A stretch of 64,000 bases of DNA. Source: Paralichthys olivaceus. Lineage: Eukaryota > Chordata > Actinopteri > Pleuronectiformes > Paralichthyidae. Where the stretch lies: NCBI RefSeq assembly GCF_024713975.1, contig NC_091106.1, positions 13,418,501 to 13,482,500 of the forward strand. Direction: 5' to 3'. The notes under the pieces are model-generated. The model was not told where the DNA came from and made no database searches. It worked only from the letters and a program-made list of their open reading frames with translations. Positions 30,901 to 43,517 of the stretch are shown piece by piece. The position numbers and the translations under genes were made by a program. Numbering within the stretch: position 1 is the first letter of the stretch; each line of letters starts with the position of its first letter.

Positions 30901-31852
30901 ATAGCCACATACACAGCTAAAGAATCTGAAATTGTAGGTTCTGATGCAGTTTCCCCATTTGACCTTTGTCTTAAGATCGGAATTCTGTTTCCTTGTTTTT
31001 TTATTCCTCTGATACGATCCACATGGTGCATGTTCTTAAATACATTTGTGTTTAATAAATTACAATAAAACTAAACATGGGATCCCAGCCTGTCAGGGAC
31101 GGACAGACCATGTCCATCACAAGAGCCCCCAGCATGTTGATCCAACCCTAAAGTGGAGTTGGATTGAGGATCATACAGCATCCCTTCAACAAAAGAAAAG
31201 CCCCTTTTTCTCAGAAACACAGTTGATATCAAATTGCATAAATCCATTTAGCACTGCTTGTGGCCAATAATGGGAAAGGAACATAATGAAAATCAGAGAT
31301 TACATCTCAATTCATGATTATCTTGTCTGCAGATCAAGTTTTACAAAAGGCCTCTAAACAAATCATACCAACTGTAATCAGGTATCACATGTTGTTTTAA
31401 TTGCTAAACATCTGGTGAAAAGGCTTTCTCCTTTGGTCTCATCTCTCCTTCTCTCCTGGCTTCTTAAATCTCCTCCTTTCACTCTAGAGTGGGAGAGACA
31501 GCAGCAGCCAGAGGGATTACAGCAGCTCCTTTATCCAGCAGCACCCACGAGGAGCGTGAGATCACAAGCTGTATGTGTCTGTGTGTATTATGCGAGGAGC
31601 CTGCAATCACACCTCATCTATTAGCTGCTGCTGAGGACGGAATAAAGTGGACATTATGACACAATCCTGTATCACTCTGTAATTCATGCTGAGTGGTGCA
31701 GTCATGATTTGGTTTAATATATGGAGAGAGATCTGACAAGTGGAGCAACAAAAGAGTCATAAATATGTGGAGAGGGAGAGAAGGAGAGTTGTTTTAGAGG
31801 ACCTGAGTCCTTCAGGCGTTCACATTCCTAAGTACCCTTTGAGAGAGAGAGA

Positions 31853-31854
31853 GT

Positions 31855-31909
<55 letters not shown>
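31853..31909. repeat. (GT)28 microsatellite
   Basis: GT run preceded by (GA)6 at 31841-31852; one TTGT interruption near the start. A (CA)13 run lies at 32224-32250. Confidence 0.95.
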
Positions 31910-31912
<3 letters not shown>

Positions 31913-32572
31913 TACACCCCTCCACAGGTGCTTGCTGTATGGGGCTATGACCGGAGGCTTGAGTTTCCAAAACATAGGCTTACACCAATACACAAGGGAG
32001 CAAATATGCGTGTGTGTTTCTGCCAGCCCTTCATCAACTTGTACAGATCGTTTCCACTGTACAAGACGGACGTAGTGTGTGTGTGGGTGTGAGTGTGTGC
32101 GGGTTTGTGCACATGTGTTATTGTCCAAATAAAGCCAGGCAAGACGGCCTTGAATTACGGCTGATATTCATTTGAGAAGAGATAGTGTTCCAGGTTTGGT
32201 TGGTGTGCAAAACAGCTACTGATACACACACACACACACACACACACACAGCCACAATACTCCACAGTGATTATGACTGACAGAATAAAGTGTGTCACTC
32301 TGAGAGCAACAACTACATCCTCTCTTTCATGGCTTTGTAATTACAACTGTCACATTGTTCTGTTTAAAGGGTGTAATTAGATCATTATTCATTGTCATGG
32401 TGTAGCACTAGTATCATAGACCTCGATAAAGACCCTTACTGAGCGACATGGCATCCCATCATGGACATTGGTTCCAGCTTCTAGTCTGGTACCAGTATAT
32501 ACACAACACATTTTAGCTGCTCCAGCATCAGAGTTGTAAACCTGAAAAAGCTTCTCTTTGCTGATGAAGACA

Positions 32573-32946
32573 TTAAAGGTACAGTGTGTAGAATTTTGTG
32601 ATATCTAGTGTTGAAATTGTGTGTTGCAGCTGAACACCCCTCACCTCACCCTCTCCTTCCAAACATGAAAAAGAAACTGTGGTAGCTTCAGTTGTCATAA
32701 AAACTCAAAAGGTGTTTAGTTTGTCCAGTCTGGACTAATGTAAAAAACATGGCGGCCTCCGTAGAGAGGGTCCCCTCGATGTAAATATAAAGTATTTAAA
32801 TATAAAGGACCTTTTCTGGGGTCAAGAAAACTACAATTCATACAATTTAGATTAAATGAACTAGTGAAAACATCATGAGGATTATTCTACATTAAATTTC
32901 TGCCAATCGTTCCCTTTCACCTAAACCTTACTCACTGGACCTTTAA
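32573..32946 (+). mobile_element. Complete MITE with TTAA target site and imperfect terminal inverted repeats
   Basis: The element is bounded by TTAA at 32573-32576 and 32943-32946. The left end AGGTACAGTGTGTA and the reverse complement of the right end AGGTCCAGTGAGTA match at 12 of 14 positions. It is 374 bp with no ORF. TTAA duplication with short TIRs is the mark of piggyBac-type elements. The internal sequence (GTGTTGCAGCTGAACACCCC, ACATGGCGGCCTCCGTAG) belongs to a family frequent in percomorph fishes. Confidence 0.8.
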
Positions 32947-33657
32947 GATGAGGTTGAAAACCTTTGACCCTAACCCAAGTGACCAGCCTAAATAATTCAC
33001 TCTTATCAAACGGTTGAGATCTGCAGACTCTCCCGCAAGACAGACAGACTCATGGGTCACTTTTTTTTTTACAGTAATTTCCCACACATACTGTTTTTAG
33101 ATTCATCTCTAGATACATTCAGACTTGTTAGGCAGGCTGTAGCTGGTTAAGCAGCACACACAGAGACACACAATTACAACATTCTAACAGCATAAACTAT
33201 GAGAGGCCACACATAATGCATAAATGCATGTAGAGATAGTGAGCGACAAAGACGGTTCAGTAACACTCCCTGTTTGAACAGGTGCCTCACTTGGCTCTCT
33301 GTGTGTGTGTGTGTGTGTGGAGGCCTGGGTGCAGGGAGCTGTCACTCTTCACTATGATCTGCATGAAGTGTACACAGATTCTAACCAGAGGATTTTTGGT
33401 GTTTGCATGGACTATCCCAGAAACAGTGAGGATCTGAACATGTCAACAGACCTGACATGATTCAACACACATTATGGGAAGGGAAAACTCTTGAATGAAC
33501 TGAATGATGATGAAAAAACTTGATACAAATTACAGACAAATCTGAAGGGCTAGTGTGAAATTATATTTTTGTCGCTAAATATGGTAATCAACCCATTTAA
33601 CCTGTCTTTTGCTGCAGAACTGTCAGAGCAGGATTTTACTCAAACCCTACTATAACC

Positions 33658-33900
33658 TCTACCAGGGGGGTTACGCTTTCACCCATTTGTTAGTTGGTAA
33701 GCAAGATTACACAAAAACTACAAGATGGATTACCATGAAACTTGGTGGAAGGATGTGTTATGGGTTTTTAACTTTCTTTAACTATGTGAGATAAGGCGTT
33801 TTTCAACATTATCATTGATTTCTCAGAGATAAATTCATGGAACGTGGTAGACATTTTTCAGGGATGTTTATGTGCCTCTGCTGAGATATGTGCTCTGAAG
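33658..33900 (+). repeat. Dispersed repeat family A, copy 3 (forward)
   Basis: ACCAGGGGGGTTACGCTTTC, GATTACACAAAAACTACAAG, ATGAAACTTGGTGGAAGGAT, GAGATAAGGCGTTTTTCAAC and AAATTCATGGAACGTGG follow the order seen in copies 1 and 2. Confidence 0.65.
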
Positions 33901-34530
33901 ACAAACCGGCATTCAGTTCAAATGACTTACATCATGAATTTAAACACGACACAGATGACTCAACAGTAACCGATGCAGGATGTGTAATGTGTATTTTTTA
34001 AAGTTACACAATCTACATTTATCTTCATTTGCAATGATGTAATTCTATGTTTGGCTTGTTATCCCCGATGGTTTCAACTTATTCAGCACTAATAATTTTC
34101 TATTTCACCTCCATATCAAATTCCGCTTTTGCCTTTTCTGGTTATTAAACTTAGAAGTCATGTGCTGAGGCTCTCACTCCTTACTGTTTGAATGCAGGCC
34201 ACGTGTCCACAAGTTCAAATTGTGTTTTCACTGTGGAGGGTCAAAGTTGAAACCTGCACCTGTGTTCGAGACTAAACAACTGTACCTGCCTCAAACTGAA
34301 AATAAATACCTGAAAACTCACCATGTGTGGACTTACACGTGTTGATTAGGGCACCATCTCCATTTCATTTCATCCATACATCTCTTTTGTTTACTAGGAA
34401 CCCAACATAAAAATCATTGAAATACAACTACAAAAATGACTTCACAGAAAGCATTTGGAAACATAAGGAAATCAAAAGACAGCTCCCATCATTTATGAGC
34501 AGAGAGTAATGAGTGCCCTGCTACTCGGTC

Positions 34531-34536
34531 TTTATT
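34531..34536 (-). terminator. Possible slc25a28 poly(A) signal
   Basis: AATAAA on the minus strand about 1.1 kb after the slc25a28 stop. Position is plausible; no transcript evidence. Confidence 0.3.
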
Positions 34537-34909
34537 CATCGAGTGCAATTCAGTGTCTGAGACAATCAGACATCAATCAATAAGAACGACAGCTTCCATT
34601 TATGTGTACAGATACATATCTTATGAGATACCGACCTCCTTGAAATCAGGGTTACATTTTTCTTTCAGACATAGTACATTGTACACAACTTTCGCGGTCA
34701 AGCAAGATATTGAAACTCAGTAGTTCACAAGCTGAGAACAGGCTCACAGCTACAGTTAAAGGACAGAAACAGCCTCTTCACACTGCCCTGATCTGATCTG
34801 CCAAACAGGTGCACAGGACTAAAGATGAGTGGATGATCCAAGAGTTGAATGGAGAAAACTAATTTAAGTCATATTTGCTGGAAATAAAATTCAATTAAGT
34901 AGTTAAGTA

Positions 34910-34927
34910 AAAAAAAAAAAAAAAAAA
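34910..34927. repeat. Poly-A run
   Basis: Homopolymer of about 18 A in the slc25a28 3' flank. Confidence 0.9.
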
Positions 34928-35652
34928 TTACACACACTTCAGATACCTTAGAACTACAGAAAATTTGAATATTTGTTTAACACAGAGGGGGAATAAAATA
35001 ATGTTCTACATCAATTTCTATAACTGCCAATAGCCAATAATGTCCCCAAAATCTGAACTATGGCCTTATAAATTAATCTATGGACACATCAATTCTTAGG
35101 ATTTAAGGATGGTCTTCAATGATGTGATTTTCCATTGTGAGAAGGGCTCCTCTGACTTTTTAGAAAGGTATCTGAGGAAATGTATGTTTGTGTTGTCAGC
35201 TAGGGTCAATTTTCTTAATTCTAAATGGTTGAAAAAATTCGAATTTGGAACAAAGCAAAAAAAGATAAAGCAGTGAAAAAAGATTTGGATCTGCAAACTC
35301 AAACTTTGAATGGATGTGAAAAATAATCTGGTCCTAGGATAGCAATGTTTTGGAAACTACTGAAATATACAAAGAAACTCTACTGCCCTCTGCTGACTAC
35401 CTTTCTAACTGAAACCTTGTGCGTTCTTCACATTTATCCTTGGCTTGGACAAACGTATTGGCCTCTAGAATGACTTTAGGTCGAACCATACCTATTCTCT
35501 AAAAGGTGCAGAAATATAACTACTCGAGCTGTCTTTCTTATCTGCTATGTCTGAAAGGGATGGGACATCTGAGGTGGACTTTAGGTCAGATTCTATGTGC
35601 GTATTGAAGCGTCTCCTCACAGGGAGGTCAGAGCGATGTTGAGAGGAGGCAT

Positions 35653-38600
35653 CTACATCTCAGCCTCCTTGTGCTGTGCTCTCCTCTTGTTGTGCTGGTG
35701 CTTGGTGAGTCCGTATTTGAAGAACTCGTACACCGACCAGCTGATGGCTGTGGAGGGCATCTGGTAAATCACCCTTGCCTGGACCCCTTTGAAGAAGCCC
35801 TGCAGGCCGCCCAACCTGTAAACTGTCCGGAAGGCGTGGGCCAGGCCTGTGATCTGTCTGTGGGCTCCTTGGCCTTGGCCCTTGCCGGGGCCTTGGCTCG
35901 GGGACAGGGAGCTGAGGGCTAGAGACTCCTGGGTGTTGAGCAGGGTCTTGCAGACATCTAGGGGTGTCGTGGCCGCAGCTGCGATTGCTCCCGCCAAAGC
36001 TCCCGACAACATGTGGGATGAGGGATTGTACTGTCTGTGGGGGTTGAGCAGCTCCTGTAGGTACTCGTAGGTCATGAAGTGGAGCGCCTGGAAGGGCACG
36101 TTCATGGTGAGCTGGGTGGTGTAACTGCGGTAGAAAGCAGCAGGACCCTCTTTCTGCCATACAGCGCGTATACAGTCCGACACGCCGCGGTATGGTGAAT
36201 TATACATCTGCATGCGCTGCTTCACGACTGACCACACGTGTTTAGATGTATCGATGGAGGAGAGGACCATAGATGATCATTGTTGCCAGTGCGAAGATGG
36301 AAAAGATAAAACAAGAAAAAATATATAAGTTAGCAATAACCTGCACTGGTGTACATACAGGTTTGATGAACACACAAAGTTGCAGTGCGTCATTTAAACA
36401 GTATCTGCTTAGACAGCTGCAGCCCATCGAACAGCTGCTCACGAGGACATGGACCAGTGTCCTTCTACTGACGTGTTTGGGCAGCTGGACTAGAGGCAGC
36501 TGTGAAAGACATTATGTCAGACTGCAGGGTTAAGGCCAACATGTGAAGGTGACCAGGCATAACACCTGCACATTTCTTTACTGAAATTTCTCTATGGCAA
36601 GCGGAGAGAAATACCAATCTAATTCTGTGGCTAATGGCATTGGACAATAAAGGGTTGCTCTTACCTTCAGTTGGGTTCATGGCTGCATCATGAAGCAGTG
36701 TTGCCACACACCCAGCTGTTCCTGAAATAAACAAACCTCGGAAATTACTACACATTGTTCTGATTGTGAAGAACACACAAAGAAAACATGAGCTGAAGTA
36801 AAGAGTAAAGTGGAAAAGAAAGGCATTTTGAAACAGCAACAAACCCTCACATCCAGTCACAGCCTGCACTGCCTTATTCCTAAATGCTGCAGATGTCATT
36901 TAAAACAACAATAATATCATCAGAGCAGAACTGGCGCTTATTCAGCAAACTGCACAGGTAAACTAGAGATCACTCCAGGACAAATGCAGGAGGTCAAACC
37001 TGAGCAAAGAGAGACACCTGCTGGACAAGTCCAGCCATTTGAACCATACCCATAAGCTTAAAAAGACACGACCTACAGTGGATAGAGCAGATGAGATGGG
37101 AGAAAGAAGACTTACCCAGCCTCCTACTTAACTGGAAAAGAATGAAAAGCGAGAGTCAAGAGATTAATATTAAGAGCAAGGTTTCAAAATTGAATCTTTG
37201 CCTGAATCTCTTTCTATTTTCATAGCTTTACTAAACTTAACCCAAATTGTTTCACAAAATCTAGCAATAGATTGACAGCTGACCCTTGCACTTCTTTAGT
37301 GTACAGCTGTAGTTATTAAAAGGCTCTATCCAATTTGTAGGCCTGCCAGAGGTTTTCAAGACAGATCAGGCCACGTCTGCTCTGTGCAGGGATTAGGCTG
37401 AGTATGTAGCTTCATCCATATCAAACTAACGTTTGCTTAGCTTTAAGTTTGGAGTTGATCAAGTTCAATGTACCAACTTATCTATAGAGTTAAGAAAGCC
37501 ATTCATATTCTTGTGTCTATACAGTAAATCTAGAGAGTAGGCTTTTTTTGATAACTTATTATTTTGCAGCCTGATGTTAAAACTACTTGATGTCTTGTAT
37601 TGTATTGTGCAACAAATACAATTTTAACTTAAGTAGATCAAGTGAAACAACATTTGTAAATTAAAGACGTTACCGAGCAAACAACACATAGTGTTGCACA
37701 TCAGATGGTGTACCAACAAAATGTGCAGTTTAGTTTGGATCTGTGATCGATGTATTTTCATTTCCATTACTCTCTGAATTATGGTTTCTTTAACAAAATA
37801 CAATACTTATAATATGCTAAAGATATCAGAAAACATATTTATCCATGGAATAACAAAAACTGAGAGACATGGATAGGACACACTAACGAGCAGACTAATC
37901 AATTGTTGTTGCATAAAGTACCAGGCTACATTAAACCTGCAGTGTAAACACATAAGTATAAACTGGCCTTAAGGCTTCAACATCAAAAACATGTGAAAGC
38001 AGTGAAGGGGTCAAAACACTTTCTGAATGCACTGTATGTATGTTTGGGATACCATTAGCCAAATGACTGTTTGCCCCTGGATGTATGAGATCACTTAGAG
38101 TCTTTTTCAGTTTCTCATAGCTGGCGAAGTAGAGGGCATGGGCAGGTCCCGCCCCAACTGCCGTCACATTGAGCCCTCTCATCGGCCGCCAGACTCCCTC
38201 CGTGGCTACTATTCGCCGAAGAGCATCCATTACGTTTCTGTAGCGGGCTGCGGGGTCGGGCTGGAGGCTCTGCATTCGTGTCTGGAAAAGAATGAAACAA
38301 AAATTCAAAGTCAAAAACAGTGTGTTCCCTTTCCAGCCACCGGGGTTAGGGAAAAAATTGAATACACAAATTTTAAGAAAATGTGATGCAGAATGTATGC
38401 CTATTAATAGGTCTTCCTGTAACAGCAAATAATAAAACAGCAATGGGGAGAGTCCTGAATAGACTGCATACAGAGTTGAGTGAGGTGTGTGTGTGTGTTG
38501 ATGTATATGCATAATTGAATAGAAGGAAGTCTGGAATTACAAGCTCCAAGGTCACAAGGGGACATAAGCTGACTTCCTGTAAGCCTCTTTTCCCACTGAC

Positions 38601-40902
38601 CCTGAGGCACACCTTTCACCCCTGCTCCAAACACACGCACAGACAAATAAGACAACCCATATATTATCTACAGGACGTGCAGAGGATCGGTGTTATGTTA
38701 AGAGGGTTGCTGTGTGCATCTCTCTAAAAAAACAGCAGCGACATAATTTCCGTATACCAAACATCCAGCCAAATGGAAAAATATACACCCCACTGTGTGT
38801 GAGTGTGTGTGTATGTGGTATACTAGTGTACACATGGCCTCATATCATCCTATGCAGCTGTGGAATGCAGGGCATGAAGAGAGCTAGCTAACCGTGGCAC
38901 AACACATTCATCAAGTTACTTCATGTCTGGCACACAAACATGAGAGTGAGGAGTGGCTGTAGTGTCAGTAATCTGCTCCTCACTCATTCATTCATTCATG
39001 GCTGTTTGATACACACACTCAAACACATGCATGTACGGAGGTCTTTCCACATGTGTTATCTGCTGTTGGTCTTTAACGTGTGCTTGCATATTGATAAAGA
39101 AATGACCTTTGTATGTATAGACTTTGTCCCCCACTGTTGTGAAAACACAGTTTCTCTAAATGGCTGGAAATACCATCCACATGTGCCGTGAAGTGTGCAC
39201 TCTGACAAACCTACAGATGCAGCAAGCTTATTTTAAATCCACAACCAATTACTGGGATTTAGGATACATTAAAATGGGGAATGGCAGTTTATTGTAAACT
39301 ATAATTACACAATCTCTTAAGTGAGGAGATTATGGTGCAGGAGTGAGGGCCTTAATTTGACACAAGGGGAGATGTTAAAAAAAAGGGGAGATGTATTTAC
39401 TGTATACAAAAGGAAAGGAATGTGTTTTAAGTATGTCAAATATTTCTCAAATAAATGCAATAGTTCTGAGAAGTGTTTTCCTGTTCAACAGTGGACAATG
39501 TCTCAAATCTCTGTTGTTTTGTTTGGCAAGAAGGCTGAGCTCCATTAGCAGACACTGTACAACAATGAGAAGGACCTGTAAACACCGGTGTTGTCCTGGA
39601 TCAGGGCTACAAACAGAGGTGGACTACAGGTGGAGGAGACATGTATGAAGCATCGGCACATTGACAGCTTGTCAGTCTGACATTAACAGCTGACCATACT
39701 AAGCTCATTGTCTCTGGCCTTCTCTCTGGTCCTCTTACACCAATGATCACATGTGCTGCAGCGAGATGACCTCTCGGGGGCAATAGGTCATGCATCCTTA
39801 GATGTGTCGACAGCGGGGGAAAAGAAGCCACAGAATACAACTAACACACAGAACAAATGAGACCCCATGATGAGAAGTGTCCCGGTGATGTTGCTCTGAT
39901 TCACATGTGATCAGGAGAGCTTTGCAAACAATTGATGTGTGACACAGGGAGCCTGAAGCTACCACAATGTCTGCCGGGAAATAAAAGCACCACGATGAAC
40001 TGAAAGGGCCAAAAATACTTTTAAAACTTTAGAGCAATTCCTCCCTGTGTGAGTTGAGTGAACAGGAACAGTGTGAGTTAACACAGATAACATCGCATCC
40101 GTCTCTGGTTGTTTGCAGCTTAGCTTTGCTCTCCATGAACTTTTACACGGTTGCAGCAGTTATTTACTTGTATTTGCACATCCGTTTGTTAACATTGTCA
40201 ATTATTTCCTTACACGTAACGCTGGTTGTGTAACGTTATATCACTTGAGGGATGGACAACGCTAGATGTGATTATGTTTTGCAGTTTAGCACAACGTGTC
40301 CAAATGGGCGACCATGCTAAATGTTGTCATAACGACCCTAAGGCTCAACTTAGTAGTAGCATACTAGCAGGTTAGCTAGTGTGGAGATGAGATGCTAACG
40401 GAGCTAACTGACCTTGCCTCACAGCTAATGAGCTATGCTACCAAAACACGTGAAGCTACACGAAAAACACCCACACGACACAACAGAGTGGAGCTGTGGA
40501 GGCTCGCGGGAAGTTGTGTGGGGTTAGCTGGTCAGCCGCCGAGCTATGCTATGCTACCTTGACACAGTCGATGGGGAACATGAGGCAGTGCTCCATGATC
40601 CCGGCCACGGCTCCGGCTAACATGTGGGTGCTAGTGGAGGCTCCCTGCGGCAAACCCTCATAGTCCGGTTCGGTGTCCTCTGTCTCTGCATCCTGTGCAT
40701 TACGGATGAACTCGACAGCCTGTAGCTCCGTCTCGCCTCCGATCCGGGGGGTCAGGCTCCCCACAATACTTTCGGAAACTCCCCAGAATCTGCCCCCCAG
40801 CCATCGAACTTCTGCCCCGGCAGAGGCACCAGCAACCCCGGGATCGCCGCCTGTCGTCTCCGCTGTCATCCGACGCCTTCTCACAAATCCATCAGCTTCC
40901 AT
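35653..40902 (-). CDS. slc25a28: Mitoferrin-2, mitochondrial iron transporter
   Basis: Inner-membrane carrier of the SLC25 family that imports iron into the matrix for heme and Fe-S synthesis. Exons on the minus strand: 40902-40558, 38281-38053, 36721-36665, 36227-35653; all junctions keep phase and give 401 residues (human 364; the extra length is N-terminal). Three tandem carrier repeats: the first signature PIDCVKTRMQ at 110-119, split by intron 1; the second NPTEVVKQRMQ at 207-217; the third TTPLDVCK, followed by TLLNTQES in the last exon. The start MEADGF fits the family's acidic first residues. The frame stays open 282 bp further upstream, so a longer N-terminus cannot be excluded. A minus-strand AATAAA at 34531-34536 is a possible poly(A) signal. 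slc25a37 (mitoferrin-1) is the alternative; the [13 protein letters not shown] stretch and synteny favour slc25a28. Confidence 0.95.
37596..37840 (+). repeat. Dispersed repeat family C, copy 1 (slc25a28 intron 2)
   Basis: About 85-90% identical to 41399-41641 in the same orientation. Shared exact blocks include TTAAGTAGATCAAGTGAAAC and GTTGCACATCAGATGGTGTA. No coding capacity. Confidence 0.85.
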
Positions 40903-41131
40903 GAGAAACCGGGTGTATGTATCGAGTCTCTGGGCGCGCAGACGCGGCGGCTCGTGGGTGCTTTCAGTCCCCAAACTTTTACATTCCCTTGGGGTAATTT
41001 CCGTTTCACAGATCCTTGGCACCACCGTTCCCACCCCGCCTCCCGGCCACAGCCAAGCAGAGCAACCGAGGCAGCGGTCACACACACACCGAGGAGCCTG
41101 ATCGTGGGCCGCGACCACTGACTCCACTCTG

Positions 41132-41168
41132 ATTGGTTGATAAAGCCAAGTCCTACTTACGCTATTGG
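41132..41168 (-). promoter_or_regulatory. slc25a28 upstream CCAAT pair
   Basis: ATTGG at 41132-41136 and 41164-41168 on the plus strand (CCAAT for the minus-strand gene), 230-270 bp upstream of the chosen start, at the edge of a CpG-rich block (about 40560-41110). Confidence 0.45.
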
Positions 41169-41398
41169 CTAATGCACATGCCACTCACGATTGTGTTTAA
41201 ACTTAAAACCTTGTCATGTGGCACCTGACAGGGAATTTCAGAATGACAACTGCATCTGTGGTGTCAAAATCACGTGTAGGTCACTGCAGGTCAGTCTAGA
41301 GGGCATGTTTAATTTCTGACACAAAGATCATAAACTTATTCGAGAAGTTTCCAAACCAAATGTCCAAATCATAAAAAAAACTAAACTGCTCTTTTATG

Positions 41399-41641
41399 TT
41401 GTATTGTTTTGTGCAACAAATACAATTTCGAGTGACTTAAGTAGATCAAGTGAAACAACATTTGTAAATTAAAGACTTTAACGAGCAAACAGCACATAGT
41501 GTTGCACATCAGATGGTGTACCAACAAAATATGCACGGTTTAGTTTGGATCTGTGATCAATGTATTTTGGATTTCAATGAATCTGTGAATAATGATTTCT
41601 CTAACAAAATACAATACTGACGACATCAGAAAAATTATTTC
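41399..41641 (+). repeat. Dispersed repeat family C, copy 2 (upstream of slc25a28)
   Basis: Direct copy of 37596-37840, with small indels at the left end and divergence after about 41570. Confidence 0.85.
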
Positions 41642-43105
41642 GTGACCTTGTCCAGTGTCCCTCCATCTTGAAGTTGCGTTTGTTTTTCTTTGTTATCCAT
41701 AGAATAATAAAAAACGTTCTACTAACAAACAAACTAACAACCCATCATGGATAAAGACCACAGACTGTATATACAGAGATAAGGACAATGTGTCACAGTG
41801 ACAGTATTGAAATTGTGCATCCTGCACTGTAACACTTGTTATAGTGTGCTTTCAGACAATAGGCTACTTTATGATTAAATAGTGATAAATTCTTAGAGGC
41901 CTGACGTGTTTGCCAGTGAATCTTTGCCTGAAGGCAAAGGATTACATTTTTTACAGAAAATGAGGTAATTGTGTTTTGGTGTGGTGCTGTTATAACATAA
42001 TTTAATTTTCCCCTTTAATGCCTGGGAGAGCCTTTGAGGGCTGCAGTGTTGGATTTCTGCCGACAAAGGGGAATGAAGTGTTAATTTCTGCTTACAATAA
42101 CAAAATCTCTGGCTTCTGATCTAGTTATGGATGATTGGCCGCTGTCTGCAGACGCTCCTTAAAGGAAAACCATGCAGACAGCATATTAGGATCATCCCTC
42201 TTCCCTGGCCCTAATGCTGATCTAATACACCGAGGGAGAGTCTTGTTAGGTCTGGCAGGAAACTCTATAGCAACATAACACCTCATTTCATTCCCTCTAC
42301 CAAGTAAGTGCACAATCCACATAGGCCGTAGGAATTATTTTACACTGTCTAAGCAAAACAGTAAGAAGTCCACATTATAAAGACAAGCTGAGACGATAAC
42401 TTGCTTATGTTCTGCTGTGTTTGGTTATTTTTCTGCCAATGAACACCCTTCCTTCAACAGAACCCAGTGGAGAAACTCATTTGTCTATTCCCTGGACTGC
42501 TGCTCGGGCCCACAGCATGATCTGTGGCCTCTTATCTCATCAATACACTGTAAGTGAACCACTAGGCCAATATGACAACTTCAACAGCAGCACTAAGAAA
42601 CCATTCAGTGTTAAGAGCATATCCTAAAACTCTTAAGGGGAGCCCTTACTGTGAGATGAGCTGTGTCCAACCCCAATCAGCTTAGAGAGGACGTCATATG
42701 CTGCATTTTTTGATTAGAATTTTATCGTTATTATTATTATTATTATTTTTTTAAACTTTAATATGTGCACTGTGGAGCAAATCTTTCGATATTTAAATTT
42801 TGGTATTTCAATAAAGAGTTTGGAAGAAAAAAAATACACAGGGTCTGGAAATCTGTTTGTATTTCATAAAGTATTTATATATTGTATGTATAATGCATAT
42901 ATTAGTTTTGGTTGATCTCACCGACACATTTATGAAGCAGATTTTAAGTATTTGTTATTAGTTGTACGAGCGGTTTGTACTGAAACCTGACGCTGGCTCC
43001 AATGGAGCGACTGCGCCACCAAATGGAAAACTGTATAATGACAAGCACAGTAGAGGACCAGGTTAAAAGAAAAGGAATGGAGAAATAAACTTGATTCAGT
43101 GATGC
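41642..43105. other. Intergenic DNA between divergent slc25a28 and pyroxd2
   Basis: No gene seen. 42460-42550 has chance-like splice signals around a short ORF, not supported by any family match. ATTATTATT-type simple sequence lies at 42725-42750. Confidence 0.5.
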
Positions 43106-43190
43106 AGATAGATAGATAGATGGATAGATAGATAGATACATGTATATATATATATATACACCGCTATATATATAGATAGATAGATAGAGG
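43106..43190. repeat. (GATA)n with embedded (TA)n
   Basis: GATAGATAGATGGATAGATA, then TATATATATATATA, then GATAGATAGATAG. Confidence 0.95.
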
Positions 43191-43286
43191 CCCTTTATAA
43201 TGAAGACACTCATCATTGAAGCTAATGTGACCTCCAATGACCTTCTGTGTGAGAAGTGCAAGTGTTGATGTACCGTGGTCAGTTTT

Positions 43287-43310
43287 ACACACACACACAC
43301 ACACACATAT

Positions 43311-43401
<91 letters not shown>
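43287..43401. repeat. (CA)n microsatellite in the pyroxd2 promoter
   Basis: About 55 CA units with one CATATACATA interruption, ending 116 bp before the pyroxd2 start. Confidence 0.97.
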
Positions 43402-43402
<1 letters not shown>

Positions 43403-43417
43403 CTTGGCCCGTCTTGT

Positions 43418-43422
43418 CCAAT
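43418..43422 (+). promoter_or_regulatory. CCAAT box upstream of pyroxd2
   Basis: CCAAT (in TTGTCCAATGAGC) 96 bp upstream of the start codon, between the CA repeat and the gene. Confidence 0.4.
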
Positions 43423-43517
43423 GAGCTCTCAAATTCTCTGTCCTCCTACAACCTACAACGAGGGAACCCGGATCTAGATTATGCAGCTCCAGGCGGAAGG
43501 AGCGAAGTACTGATGTA

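Noticed and set aside
35660-36160. 166-codon ORF inside slc25a28 exon 4 in another frame
   Set aside because: Shadow of the mitoferrin exon; Pro/Arg-rich composition typical of a shifted GC-rich coding frame.
41900-41940. CTTTGCCTGAAGGCAAAG palindrome
   Set aside because: Seven-base arms only and no associated feature.
42421-42627. 68-codon ORF with acceptor- and donor-like sites between slc25a28 and pyroxd2
   Set aside because: No partner exon, no recognisable family, no sustained coding composition.
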